DNA of 23,051 bases from an uncultured Oscillospiraceae bacterium (GTDB taxonomy: Bacteria > Bacillota > Clostridia > Oscillospirales > Oscillospiraceae), in assembly GCA_900752285.1 (NCBI GenBank), contig CAADUW010000186.1, positions 1 to 23,051 of the forward strand, in the 5' to 3' direction. The position numbers and the translations under genes were made by a program. Of this stretch, positions 14,375 to 23,051 are shown one piece after another. Below the pieces are notes generated by a model that saw nothing but the letters and a program-made list of their open reading frames with translations, was not told the DNA's origin and ran no database searches. Numbering within the stretch: the stretch's first letter is position 1; the number at the start of each line of letters is the position of its first letter.

Positions 14375-15187
14375 ATGAAAACAAGAGTCATTGCCGCTGT
14401 CATTCTGGTGCCTGCCCTGTTTGCCATTGTGCTTGCGGCGCCGAAAATCGTTTTTGCAATCATTTTTGGCCTGCTGCTGGCACTGGGGGCCTATGAGCTG
14501 CTCTACCGCACCGGACTGGTGGTACATATTCGGCTGATGGCCTACTCCGCACTGATGGCCTTCGGCTTCTCCCTGTGGAGCTATTTCGGCGCGCCGGAAA
14601 GCTACGCGCTCCTTGGAATGCTGGCGTTCTGGGTTCTGCTGTTTTCGGAAATGATGGCGGATCATGTGAAGGTGCGCATTGAGATGCTGGGGCTGTGCTT
14701 CTTCGGCGGCTGTGTCATGCCCTACCTGCTCAGCTCTCTTGTCCGGATCCTGAATATGACCACGGGGCGGTATATGATCCTCGTTCCCTTCATTGTGGCG
14801 TTCCTGTCCGATGCCGGTGCTTACTTTGTGGGCCTCCGGTTTGGCAAGCATAAGCTGGCGCCTGTCGTCAGCCCCCACAAGACCATTGAGGGCGTTGTGG
14901 GCGGCATTCTGGCGGCGGTGATCGGTATGGTGCTGTATGCGCTGATCCTCGACAACTTCTTCGCGTTCCAGATCAACTATGTCTACGCCATTTTGTACGG
15001 TCTGCTTGGCTCCATCGCCGGTGTGTTCGGGGATTTGAGCTATTCCGTGATCAAGCGCCAGACGGGCATTAAGGACTATGGCTATCTGATTCCCGGTCAC
15101 GGCGGATTCCTGGACCGGTTCGATTCCATTACCACGGTAGCGCCCCTGATGGAAGCGCTGATTCTTTTGATGCCCATGGCGGTATAA
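14375..15187 (+). CDS. cdsA: Phosphatidate cytidylyltransferase (CDP-diacylglycerol synthase)
   Basis: This enzyme makes CDP-diacylglycerol, the branch point of phospholipid synthesis, in the cytoplasmic membrane. The 270-residue protein is very hydrophobic, with several transmembrane helices. It carries the family signature near the C terminus: SYSVIKRQTGIKDYG then LIPGHGGFLDRFDS, and earlier SDAGAYFVG and SPHKTIEG. I chose the ATG at 14375, four bases after uppS, with GGAGG at 14359-14363. A longer frame starting inside uppS is rejected because the membrane segment begins right after this ATG. It lies between uppS and dxr, as in Bacillus. Confidence 0.96.
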   Translation: MKTRVIAAVILVPALFAIVLAAPKIVFAIIFGLLLALGAYELLYRTGLVVHIRLMAYSALMAFGFSLWSYFGAPESYALLGMLAFWVLLFSEMMADHVKVRIEMLGLCFFGGCVMPYLLSSLVRILNMTTGRYMILVPFIVAFLSDAGAYFVGLRFGKHKLAPVVSPHKTIEGVVGGILAAVIGMVLYALILDNFFAFQINYVYAILYGLLGSIAGVFGDLSYSVIKRQTGIKDYGYLIPGHGGFLDRFDSITTVAPLMEALILLMPMAV

Positions 15188-15200
15188 GGGTGATGGTTCC

Positions 15201-16358
15201 ATGGTAAAATGTGTTAGTATCCTCGGCTCCACCGGCTCCATCGGGCGGCAGACTCTGGATGTGCTCTCTCACCTGCCCGAGATCCGTGTGGGAGCCCTGA
15301 CTGCCGGAACCAGTGTGGAACGGATGGCCGAGCAGTGCAGGCGGTTCCGTCCTGCACTTGCGGTCATGGCGACCCGGGAGGCGGCGGAAGCCCTGTCGGA
15401 AAGCATTGCCGGTCTGCCCACGAAGATTTCCTTCGGTGAGGCGGGGCTGATTGCGGCAGCGTCCCTGCCGGAGGCGGACTGTGTAATTACCGCCGTAGTG
15501 GGGATGGTAGGTCTGAAGCCGACGCTTGCGGCAATCCGGGAAGGCAAACGGATCGGGCTTGCCAACAAGGAAACGCTGGTCTGCGCCGGAGAGCTGGTCA
15601 TGACGGAGGCGGAGAAGTACGGGGCACAGATCATTCCGGTGGATTCGGAGCATTCCGCCATTTATCAGTGCCTGATGGGCTGCGGAGACCGGCGGGAGGT
15701 AAAGCGTCTGCTGCTGACCTGTTCCGGAGGGCCCTTCTTCGGGATGGACCGGCAGACCCTTCGAACCGTGACCCGGGCGGATGCGCTGCGGCATCCTACC
15801 TGGAAAATGGGTCCCAAAATCACGGTGGACTGCGCTACCCTGATGAACAAGGGACTGGAAGTGCTCGAGGCCATGCGGCTGTACCGCATGCCGCTGGAAA
15901 AGGTGGAGGTCCTGATCCATCGCCAGAGCATTGTGCACAGTCTGGTGGAGTTTACAGACGGCGCGGTGATGGCGCAGCTGGGGGTCCCGGATATGCGGCT
16001 GCCCATTCAGCTTGCTCTGACCTATCCGGAGCGGCTCCCCAGCCCTGTGGATACTCTGGACCTGACGTCCTGCCCGCCCCTGACCTTCCAAAAGCCGGAC
16101 ATGGAGCAGTTTCCCTGCCTGCGTCTGGCACGGGAGTGTGCAAAGGCAGGCGGCACGGCCTGTCCGGCAATGAACGGTGCCAATGAGGCGGCGGTTGCCC
16201 TGTTCCTGGAGGATAAAATCGGATTCTACGATATTTATGAACTGGTCGCCCGGGCGGCTGCCGCGGTGCCCTTTGTGCAGGATCCTACTCTGGAAGAAAT
16301 TCTGGAGGCGGATAAAGCCGCAAGAGCATTTGTTCGGGAGAATACCGTCCGCGCCTGA
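15201..16358 (+). CDS. dxr: 1-deoxy-D-xylulose-5-phosphate reductoisomerase
   Basis: This enzyme makes 2-C-methylerythritol 4-phosphate, the first committed step of the MEP isoprenoid pathway, using NADPH and a divalent metal. The 385-residue sequence has the NADPH-binding GSTGSIG (residues 9-15), GLANKETLV, and the metal-binding VDSEHSAIYQ (Asp148 and Glu150). Further family motifs are PTWKMGPKITVD and ATLMNKGLEVLEA. The C-terminal helical domain is complete. GGGTGAT just before the ATG is the likely ribosome binding site. Its product feeds towards ispG, two genes downstream. Confidence 0.97.
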   Translation: MVKCVSILGSTGSIGRQTLDVLSHLPEIRVGALTAGTSVERMAEQCRRFRPALAVMATREAAEALSESIAGLPTKISFGEAGLIAAASLPEADCVITAVVGMVGLKPTLAAIREGKRIGLANKETLVCAGELVMTEAEKYGAQIIPVDSEHSAIYQCLMGCGDRREVKRLLLTCSGGPFFGMDRQTLRTVTRADALRHPTWKMGPKITVDCATLMNKGLEVLEAMRLYRMPLEKVEVLIHRQSIVHSLVEFTDGAVMAQLGVPDMRLPIQLALTYPERLPSPVDTLDLTSCPPLTFQKPDMEQFPCLRLARECAKAGGTACPAMNGANEAAVALFLEDKIGFYDIYELVARAAAAVPFVQDPTLEEILEADKAARAFVRENTVRA

Positions 16359-16415
16359 CTCTGATCTTTCCGGTACGGGACGTTTTTTTCAATTCCCTTT
16401 TATCGAGGCATTTCT

Positions 16416-17471
16416 ATGAGCATTATTTTCGCAATCATTCTGTTCAGTTTCCTGATCTTTATCCATGAACTGGGGCACTTCACCGCCGCAAAGTCCTTTG
16501 GGGTGCGGGTCAATGAATTTTCCCTGTTCATGGGCCCCGCCATCTGGAAAAAGCAGCGGGGAGATACGCTTTATGCCATCCGCTGTATTCCTGTCGGCGG
16601 CTACTGTGCCATGGAGGGCGAGGACGGAGAGAGCGAGGATCCCAGATCCTTTGCCCGGGCGGCGTGGTGGAAGCGGCTGATCATTCTGGTAGCGGGAGCC
16701 GCCATGAATTTTGTGGCGGGGGTTCTGCTTATCGGGATTTTCCTGCTGCCGGATCAGCAGTATGTCCTTCCTCAGGTCAGCGCGGTGGAGGAGAACTGCG
16801 CTTTCGCGGACAGCATCCGGCCGGGAGATACGCTGGTATCTCTGGACGGTGAGAAAATTTATGTGAATTCCGACTTTTCTTTGCTTATGTCCCTGAATCC
16901 CGGGGACGTCCACGATCTGACGATTCGCCGGGACGGAAAGCTGATCTCCTACAAGGATCTCAATATGGAGCAGCGGGAATTCCAGGACGAAAACGGCAAT
17001 ACGGTCAAGCGGTACGGCTTCAGCTTTACACTGGGAAAACGCACCTTCGGCCTGTGGGCAAAGACAACCTGGAATACCAGCATGGATACGGTTCGGCTGG
17101 TTCGCCTGAGCCTCAAAATGCTGCTGACCGGGCAGGCGGGCCTGAAGGATATGACGGGGCCTGTGGGAATCGTCCAGCAGATGTCCAGTGTGGCGGAGGC
17201 TTCGGGAAGTGCCTGGTACGCATTTTTGAATCTTCTGTACTTTGGGGGCTTCATTGCCATTAACCTTGCGGTGATGAATCTGCTGCCCATTCCGGCGCTG
17301 GACGGCGGCCGTGTGGTGGGGCTGCTCCTGACTACGGCCGTGGAAGCCATTACCCGGAAAAAGGTGGATCCCCGGGTGGAGGGGTATATTCACGGCGTGG
17401 GCATGATCCTGCTGCTGGCCTTGATGGCGGTCATTATGTTTAAGGATATTTTCTTCATTGTGAAGGGATGA
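16416..17471 (+). CDS. rseP: Site-2 intramembrane zinc metalloprotease RseP/RasP
   Basis: This membrane protease cuts single-span membrane proteins such as anti-sigma factors after a first cut, and clears remnant signal peptides. The 351-residue protein has HELGH at residues 17-21 in the first membrane helix (zinc ligands and catalytic glutamate). A PDZ-like domain lies between the helices, about residues 115-185 (RPGDTLVSLDGEKIYV). The third zinc-ligand motif is NLLPIPALDGGR at 288-299. A GAGG upstream fits the start. The 57-bp gap after dxr has a T-rich run but no clear stem. In Bacillus, RasP also lies between dxr and polC. Confidence 0.95.
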   Translation: MSIIFAIILFSFLIFIHELGHFTAAKSFGVRVNEFSLFMGPAIWKKQRGDTLYAIRCIPVGGYCAMEGEDGESEDPRSFARAAWWKRLIILVAGAAMNFVAGVLLIGIFLLPDQQYVLPQVSAVEENCAFADSIRPGDTLVSLDGEKIYVNSDFSLLMSLNPGDVHDLTIRRDGKLISYKDLNMEQREFQDENGNTVKRYGFSFTLGKRTFGLWAKTTWNTSMDTVRLVRLSLKMLLTGQAGLKDMTGPVGIVQQMSSVAEASGSAWYAFLNLLYFGGFIAINLAVMNLLPIPALDGGRVVGLLLTTAVEAITRKKVDPRVEGYIHGVGMILLLALMAVIMFKDIFFIVKG

Positions 17472-17478
17472 GATACCG

Positions 17479-18516
17479 ATGACAAGACAGATTCTGGTCG
17501 GAAATGTGCCCATTGGCGGCGGTGCGCCGGTCTCCATTCAGTCCATGCTGAATACTCCCACCACCGATGTGGAGGGAAGTCTGCGGCAGCTCCGGGAGCT
17601 GGCGGCTGCCGGGTGCCAGATTGCCCGCCTGGCGGTTCCGGACCGGGAAGCCGCTGCCGGATTCCGGGAGATCGTAAAGGAAAGCCCTCTGCCGCTGGTG
17701 GCGGACATCCATTTTGATTACCGCCTCGCCATTGCGGCGGCGGAAGCCGGTGCGGCGAAGATTCGCATCAACCCCGGCAATATCGGCGGGGAGGATCGAG
17801 TAAAAGCGGTCGTAGAGGTGTGTAAGGATCGGCATATTCCCATTCGGATCGGTGTCAACGGCGGAAGTCTGGACAAAAAGCTCCTGGAAAAATATGGGCA
17901 TCCTACGGCCGAGGCGCTGGTGGAAAGTGCTTTCGGACATCTGGAGCTGCTGGAAAAGCAGGGCTTTTATGATACCTGTGTTTCCATGAAGTCCTCCACT
18001 GTGCCCACCATGGTGGCGGCGGCCCGGCTGTTCCGGAGCCGGTGCGACTATCCGCTCCATATCGGCGTGACGGAAACGGGACCTGTCCGGCAGGGACTTA
18101 TCAAATCCGCCATGGGTATCGGCGCTCTGCTGCTGGACGGTATTGGCGACACCCTCCGGGTCAGTCTGACAGACGACCCGGTGCAGGAGGTCTACGCGGC
18201 CCGAGACATTCTGAAAGCGGCAGGACTGCGGAAGGACGGCGTGAACATTGTTTCCTGCCCGACCTGCGGCAGAACGCGAATTGACCTGATCGGGCTTGTA
18301 AACCGGGTAGATGCGGCTCTGAAGGACTGCAAAAAGCCCATTACCGTGGCGGTCATGGGCTGCGTGGTCAACGGTCCCGGAGAAGCCCGGGAGGCGGATA
18401 TCGGAATTGCGGGCGGCGACGGCTGCGGGCTGATTTTCGAAAAGGGTGAGGCTGTGGAAAAGCTTCCTTATGACAAGCTTCTCCCGGCACTGCTGAAACG
18501 GATCGAGGCACTCTGA
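17479..18516 (+). CDS. ispG: 4-hydroxy-3-methylbut-2-enyl diphosphate synthase (flavodoxin or ferredoxin dependent)
   Basis: This enzyme (also called GcpE) is the penultimate step of the MEP pathway and uses a [4Fe-4S] cluster. The 345-residue protein has the TIM-barrel N terminus with PVSIQSMLNTPTTD and KIRINPGNIG, and the cluster site made by Cys260 and Cys263 (SCPTCGRT), Cys295 (MGCVVNGPGE) and Glu302. It starts seven bases after rseP stops, so the two are coupled. The oxygen-sensitive cluster suits an anaerobe. In many Firmicutes proS sits in this position; ispG between rseP and polC is a known clostridial variant. Confidence 0.97.
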   Translation: MTRQILVGNVPIGGGAPVSIQSMLNTPTTDVEGSLRQLRELAAAGCQIARLAVPDREAAAGFREIVKESPLPLVADIHFDYRLAIAAAEAGAAKIRINPGNIGGEDRVKAVVEVCKDRHIPIRIGVNGGSLDKKLLEKYGHPTAEALVESAFGHLELLEKQGFYDTCVSMKSSTVPTMVAAARLFRSRCDYPLHIGVTETGPVRQGLIKSAMGIGALLLDGIGDTLRVSLTDDPVQEVYAARDILKAAGLRKDGVNIVSCPTCGRTRIDLIGLVNRVDAALKDCKKPITVAVMGCVVNGPGEAREADIGIAGGDGCGLIFEKGEAVEKLPYDKLLPALLKRIEAL

Positions 18517-18522
18517 AAATAT

Positions 18523-18552
18523 GCAGGCGCATCGTCTGGACGATGCGCCTGC
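18523..18552 (+). other. Strong hairpin at the start of polC
   Basis: GCAGGCGCATCG (18523-18534) and CGATGCGCCTGC (18541-18552) form a perfect 12-bp GC-rich stem with loop TCTGGA. No U tract follows. It begins just behind an ATG at 18521 and ends 19 bases before the ATG chosen for polC. It may slow transcription or translation into polC, or act as an mRNA processing site. Its role is inferred. Confidence 0.7.
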
Positions 18553-18571
18553 TCGGTTATGGGATAGAAAG

Positions 18572-21500
18572 ATGGAAGAAATTTCAATTTTAAGAATGTT
18601 TGCCGATTATCTGCCCACGGAGGAAATGAGAAACGCGCTGGCAGGGGCAATCATCGATAACGCGGATCTGGATCCGGAAAAGGGCAGCGCTGTGGTGTAT
18701 GCCCATGGGGCGCGCTATATTCCCATGCGCCTGCTGGAGCGGGCAAGCCGGGAAATCGGGACGCTTTATGGTCTGAGAAGGCTGGAATTTCATGTGACCC
18801 ATCCTGCCGGAGAACTGAACCGCTGCGAGCCGGAGGAACTGATGGGCTATTTCATGGAACTGGATTCCATGACCCGGGCGTCCCTTGCCGGGGCAAAATG
18901 GGAGTGGGGCGAAAACCGCCTGACGGTACGGCTTCCCGCCAACGGCAGGGACGCGCTGGAAAAGCTGGCACCCAAGGTGCGGCAGCGTTTGAAGGATCGG
19001 TTCGGCGCAGACCCGGAGATCACCTTTGAAGCCGGTTCGGAATTGCAGGGGAAGGCTCTGTTTGACGCGTTGGAATCTATCCGGGAAAAGGAAATGGTGA
19101 GTCTGCCCGCAAAAATGGCACGACAGGAGCAGAGCAGGCCCCAAACGGTGGCGGACGCCGATACGATCTACGGGAAGCCCTTCCGTGGAGCCGTGATCCC
19201 CATGGAAAAGCTGACACTGGACATGGGCACCGTTATTGTGGAGGGACGGGTCTTTGCGGTGGAGCATAAGGAACTGACCAAGCGAAATGCCTGGGTGGTC
19301 AAGTTCGATATGACCGACAACACAGGTTCCATCCGGATCAGCCGCTTCATGGAAGCAAAGGAAGCAAAGCCCATTCTGGACGCGGTGCAGGTGGGCAGTG
19401 TTCTGCGGATTCAGGGAAAGCTGAACGAGGACCGGTTCGAAAATGAAATGGTTCTGCGCCCCTTTGCCATTCAGCCCGGATCCATGCCCAAGCGCCGGGA
19501 TACGGCGGAGGGCGAAAAGCGGGTGGAGTTGCACCTGCACACCACCATGAGCAACATGGACGCCCTGACGGAAACCGCGGCGGCAGTGAAGCAGGCGGCA
19601 GCATGGGGACACAAGGCCATTGCCATTACCGACCACGGTGTTGCCCAGTCTTTCCCGGATGCCATGAAGGCGGCGGCAAAGGCAAAGGTTGCCGGTACGG
19701 ATCAGAATATTAAGATCCTGTATGGCTGCGAGGGATATTATGTAAATGATGTGGACGACCGGATCGTGGTGCACGGCGACCGGGACATGACCTTCGATCA
19801 GGAGTTTGTGGCGTTCGATCTGGAAACCACGGGACTCAGCTCCCGGACGGACCGGATCATCGAGATCGGAGCGGTCCGGATGCGGGGCGGGGAAGAGATC
19901 GATCGCTTTCAGACCTTTGTGGACCCGGAACGTTCTCTGGACCCCAAGATCGTGGAACTGACGGGAATCAACGATGGCATGCTGGCCGGTGCTCCCAAAA
20001 TTACGGAGGTACTGCCCAAATTCCTGGAATTTGTGGGAGACCGGGTGCTGGTTGCCCACAATTCGGACTTCGATACGGGCTTTATCCGGGTTGCCTGCAT
20101 GGAGCAGGGAATCCCTTATACCCTGACGGCGGCGGATACCCTGATTCTATCCCAAAATCTGATGCCCCAGCTGAGCAAATTCAAGCTGGACATTGTGTCC
20201 AAGGCACTGGAACTGCCGGACTTTAACCACCATCGGGCGGCGGATGATGCGAAAACCTGCGGGCTGATCATGGCAAAGCTTATGGAAAAACTGGAACAGG
20301 AGCAGGATATTCACTCGCTGCAAACCATAAACTCCGGCATGATTGCCCTGCGCTCCAAGGGACGGATCGGAGACCGGCACGCCCGGCACATCATTCTCTT
20401 CGCCAAGAATCAGGTGGGTCTGCGAAACCTGTACCATCTGATTTCCGACTCCAACCTGAAATATTTCAAGCGTGTGCCCAGAATCCCCAAATCTGAACTG
20501 TTGGAAATGCGGGAGGGACTGATCATTGGCTCTGCCTGTGAGGCGGGCGAGTTGTTTCAGGCGATTCTGGACGGCAAGAGCGAGGACGAACTGCGCCGTC
20601 TGGCCTCTTTCTATGATTTTCTGGAAATTCAGCCGTTGGATAATAACCGGTTCATGCTGGCAAAGGGCATTGCCAAATCGGAGGAGGAGCTGCGGGACTT
20701 CAACCGGACCATTGTCCGGCTGGGTCAGGTGCTGAACAAGCCCGTGGTTGCCACCGGCGACGTCCATTTCCTGAATCCGGAGGATGAGATCTTCCGCCAT
20801 ATCCTCCTTGCCACCAAGGGCTTTGAGGATGCGGACAGGCCAAACCCCCTTTATTTCCGCACGACCGATGAGATGCTGGCCGAATTTTCCTATCTGGGCG
20901 AGGAAAAAGCCCATGAGGTGGTGGTGGAGAACCCCAATCTGATTGCGGATATGTGCGAGACACTCCGACCGGTGCCCCACAACCTGTTTGCCCCCAAGAT
21001 CGAGAATTCCGTGGAGGATCTGAAAAATCTGGTGTACACCAAGTTCCACCGGCTTTACGGGGATAATCCGCCGGAGCTGTTTGTAAAGCGTGTGGAAACG
21101 GAGCTGCACGACATTATTACCTGCCACTATGACGTGATCTACATGTCGGCTCAGAAGCTGGTGCAGAACTCTCTGGAGCATGGCTATCTGGTCGGCTCCC
21201 GTGGTTCCGTGGGTTCCTCCATTGTGGCGTACATGTCCGGCATTACGGAGGTCAATTCCTTCCCGCCCCATTACCGGTGCCCGAATCCTGAATGTAAGTA
21301 CACCGAGCTGAATGTCCCCAAGGGCTACAACTGCGGCGCGGACCTTCCGGACGCGGTGTGCCCCAAGTGCGGCACCAAAATGGAAAAGGACGGCTTTAAT
21401 ATCCCCTTCGAAACCTTCCTGGGCTTTGGCGGCGACAAGGTGCCGGATATTGATCTGAACTTTTCCGGCGAATATCAGGCGCGGGCCCATGCCTACTGTA

Positions 21501-22870
21501 TCGAAATGTTCGGAAAGTCCCACGTGTTCCGGGCAGGCACCATCGGCACCGTGGCGGAAAAAACCGCTTTCGGCTATGTGAAGAAGTACCTGTCCGAGCG
21601 GGGAAAAACCGCTTCCCGGGCAGAGGAAGCCCGGCTGGCTGCCGGCTGCGTGGGTGTCCGGCGGACAACGGGGCAGCACCCCGGCGGCCTTGTGGTCATT
21701 CCGCAGGAAAACGAGATCTGGGATTTCTGCCCGGTGCAGCATCCGGCGGACGATCCCAATGCCGACCAGATCACGACCCATTTTGAATACCACTCCATGG
21801 AGGAAAACCTGCTGAAGCTGGACATGCTGGGACACGATGACCCCACCATGATCCGGATGATGGAGGACATGACGGGGGTGGACGCCAAGACCATTCCGCT
21901 GGACGATAAAAAAACCATGTCCATCTTCACGTCATCCAAGGTGCTGGGCTACGAGGATGATCCGATTCTCGGCCCCACCGGCGCCGTGGCGGTGCCGGAG
22001 TTCAATACCCGTTTTACCCGGGGCGTGCTGCTGGATACCATGCCCACCAAGTTCGATTTTCTGGTACGGATTTCCGGCTATACCCACGGCACGGACGTGT
22101 GGCTGGGCAATGCCCGGGACCTGATCACCTCCAAGACGGCGACGGTGGACTCGACAATCGGATGCCGTGACGACATCATGCTTTATCTGATCTCCTGCGG
22201 CATGCCGGAAAAGCGCTCCTTCAAGATCATGGAGTCCGTGCGAAAGGGCAGGGGACTGCCCGAGGGCGCGGAGGAAGAAATGATCGCTGCGGGTGTGCCG
22301 GACTGGTACATCGGCTCCTGTAAAAAGGTCAAGTACCTGTTTCCCAAGGCCCATGCCGTTGCTTACGTCATGATGGCGTTCCGGATTGCGTGGTTCAAGG
22401 TCTATCATCCGCTGGCGTTCTACGCTGCCTATTTCTACCGCCGCAGCCAGAAGGGCGGTTTTGATGCGGTCATGATGACCCATGGAATGGATGCCGTAAA
22501 AGCCAACATTGAAGCCATCGACGGCAACGAAAACGCTACGGATAAGGATGAGGACTTGCTGATTACGCTGGAGGTTGCCTATGAATACTACCTCCGGGGC
22601 TTTGAATTCCTGCCCATTGACCTTTATAAGAGCGAGGCCATTCGCTTTACCATTGAAGACGGAAAACTCCGGCCGCCCTTTGTGGCCATTTCCGGTCTGG
22701 GCGAAAACGCCGCCCGGGATCTGGTGGCAGGACGGGAGGGCAAGCAGTTCATTTCCGTGGAGGAAGTTTCCGCAGCCTGCCCCAAGGTCTCCAAGACCCA
22801 CATTCAGATGCTCAAGGACGCGGGCGCCTTCGGCAGCCTCCCGGACACCAGTCAGATCAGCTTCTTCTGA
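18572..22870 (+). CDS. polC: DNA polymerase III PolC-type, replicative polymerase with proofreading
   Basis: This is the main replicative DNA polymerase of low-GC Gram-positive bacteria. The 1432-residue length is near Bacillus PolC. In order it has an N-terminal domain, an OB fold (about residues 213-300), a PHP domain starting VELHLHTTMSNMDAL (about 317-330), a DEDD exonuclease inserted in it (FDLETTG near 414, to HHRAADDAKTCG near 553), a four-cysteine zinc motif (about 902-935), and the polymerase active site PDIDLNFSG near 956. I chose the ATG at 18572 because it gives a normal N terminus (MEEISILRMFADYL). An ATG at 18521 would add 17 residues encoded by the hairpin. The ribosome binding site is weak in both cases. 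Confidence 0.95.
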   Translation: MEEISILRMFADYLPTEEMRNALAGAIIDNADLDPEKGSAVVYAHGARYIPMRLLERASREIGTLYGLRRLEFHVTHPAGELNRCEPEELMGYFMELDSMTRASLAGAKWEWGENRLTVRLPANGRDALEKLAPKVRQRLKDRFGADPEITFEAGSELQGKALFDALESIREKEMVSLPAKMARQEQSRPQTVADADTIYGKPFRGAVIPMEKLTLDMGTVIVEGRVFAVEHKELTKRNAWVVKFDMTDNTGSIRISRFMEAKEAKPILDAVQVGSVLRIQGKLNEDRFENEMVLRPFAIQPGSMPKRRDTAEGEKRVELHLHTTMSNMDALTETAAAVKQAAAWGHKAIAITDHGVAQSFPDAMKAAAKAKVAGTDQNIKILYGCEGYYVNDVDDRIVVHGDRDMTFDQEFVAFDLETTGLSSRTDRIIEIGAVRMRGGEEIDRFQTFVDPERSLDPKIVELTGINDGMLAGAPKITEVLPKFLEFVGDRVLVAHNSDFDTGFIRVACMEQGIPYTLTAADTLILSQNLMPQLSKFKLDIVSKALELPDFNHHRAADDAKTCGLIMAKLMEKLEQEQDIHSLQTINSGMIALRSKGRIGDRHARHIILFAKNQVGLRNLYHLISDSNLKYFKRVPRIPKSELLEMREGLIIGSACEAGELFQAILDGKSEDELRRLASFYDFLEIQPLDNNRFMLAKGIAKSEEELRDFNRTIVRLGQVLNKPVVATGDVHFLNPEDEIFRHILLATKGFEDADRPNPLYFRTTDEMLAEFSYLGEEKAHEVVVENPNLIADMCETLRPVPHNLFAPKIENSVEDLKNLVYTKFHRLYGDNPPELFVKRVETELHDIITCHYDVIYMSAQKLVQNSLEHGYLVGSRGSVGSSIVAYMSGITEVNSFPPHYRCPNPECKYTELNVPKGYNCGADLPDAVCPKCGTKMEKDGFNIPFETFLGFGGDKVPDIDLNFSGEYQARAHAYCIEMFGKSHVFRAGTIGTVAEKTAFGYVKKYLSERGKTASRAEEARLAAGCVGVRRTTGQHPGGLVVIPQENEIWDFCPVQHPADDPNADQITTHFEYHSMEENLLKLDMLGHDDPTMIRMMEDMTGVDAKTIPLDDKKTMSIFTSSKVLGYEDDPILGPTGAVAVPEFNTRFTRGVLLDTMPTKFDFLVRISGYTHGTDVWLGNARDLITSKTATVDSTIGCRDDIMLYLISCGMPEKRSFKIMESVRKGRGLPEGAEEEMIAAGVPDWYIGSCKKVKYLFPKAHAVAYVMMAFRIAWFKVYHPLAFYAAYFYRRSQKGGFDAVMMTHGMDAVKANIEAIDGNENATDKDEDLLITLEVAYEYYLRGFEFLPIDLYKSEAIRFTIEDGKLRPPFVAISGLGENAARDLVAGREGKQFISVEEVSAACPKVSKTHIQMLKDAGAFGSLPDTSQISFF

Positions 22871-22876
22871 CACACT

Positions 22877-22905
22877 ATCCCCACACGGTACCCGTGTGGG
22901 GATTT
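22877..22905 (+). terminator. Terminator after polC
   Basis: A perfect 12-bp stem, ATCCCCACACGG (22877-22888) with CCGTGTGGGGAT (22892-22903), has a 3-base loop. Its short T run (TTT) runs directly into the foldback repeat. It should end the pyrH–polC transcript. Confidence 0.8.
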
Positions 22906-23051
22906 AAGGCAGCACCGCGCAATTCGGCAAGAAGTCTCAGACAGGATTTTTGTCCCAATTCAAAGTTTGGAAAACGAAGGAATACTGTATGTATTTCTCG
23001 TTTTTCAAACTGAAGAAGTGGGGCAAAAAGACGGCGGAGACTCGCAGACGC
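22906..23051. repeat. Left part of a foldback (MITE-like) repeat, cut by the window edge
   Basis: The piece starts with AAGGCAGCACCGCGCAATT (22906-22924), the left terminal inverted repeat matching 82-99. It contains a central hairpin with arms at 22964-22985 and 22991-23011 around loop TGTAT. The last 81 bases equal 1-81 of the window. Joined to 82-99, the full element would be about 164 bp and roughly palindromic along its whole length. It directly follows the polC terminator. Confidence 0.75.

Noticed and set aside
20147..21835. A 562-codon minus-strand frame opposite polC
   Set aside because: It is antisense to the conserved polymerase core and has no independent signals.
1..23051. Small circular plasmid or phage genome, suggested by identical ends
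   Set aside because: All genes are chromosomal housekeeping, sporulation or sugar-use genes. No replication, partition, mobilisation or virion gene is present, and the shared ends lie in a repeat.

Overview
The window looks like a piece of chromosome from a spore-forming, low-oxygen Clostridia bacterium of moderately high GC content. A gut member of the Oscillospirales/Ruminococcaceae type is my best guess. The evidence is the SpoIIGA–SigE sporulation pair, a Gram-positive PolC, Rex, the MEP isoprenoid genes and short palindromic intergenic repeats. I see no rRNA, tRNA, CRISPR array, transposase or phage gene.

Layout. Positions 1-2317 hold a DUF951 zinc-binding protein, then spoIIGA and sigE, which are separated by a 346-bp spacer full of inverted repeats. 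Positions 2318-3092 hold the redox repressor gene rex with its own promoter and a hairpin after it. Positions 3158-10201 form one apparent sugar-utilisation operon: promoter, two LacI-type operators, LacI-family regulator, lipoprotein sugar-binding protein, two ABC permeases, two different cytoplasmic GH30 glycosidases and a strong terminator. It carries no transport ATPase. Positions 10223-11896 hold glnS on the minus strand. Its promoter diverges from that of the last block, 12104-22905, which is pyrH-frr-uppS-cdsA-dxr-rseP-ispG-polC. This is the conserved Firmicutes cluster for UMP kinase, ribosome recycling, undecaprenyl and CDP-diacylglycerol synthesis, the MEP pathway, intramembrane proteolysis and DNA replication.

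The first 81 bases are identical to the last 81 bases. Together the two ends make an imperfect full-length palindrome of about 164 bp with 18-bp terminal inverted repeats. This looks like a dispersed MITE/foldback repeat at which assembly stopped or closed on itself. Given the purely chromosomal gene content, I do not think this is a real 23-kb circle.

How the genes work together. The Spo0A-type promoter before spoIIGA and the SpoIIGA/SigE pair point to mother-cell sporulation control. Rex links gene expression to the NADH/NAD+ ratio. The GH30 operon probably imports short beta-linked oligosaccharides and cleaves them in the cytoplasm. The last operon supplies UMP kinase, ribosome recycling, lipid carriers and the replicative polymerase. 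I found no convincing wholly new system. The best leads are the GH30/ABC locus, the two repeat families, and the structured spacers inside otherwise compact operons.
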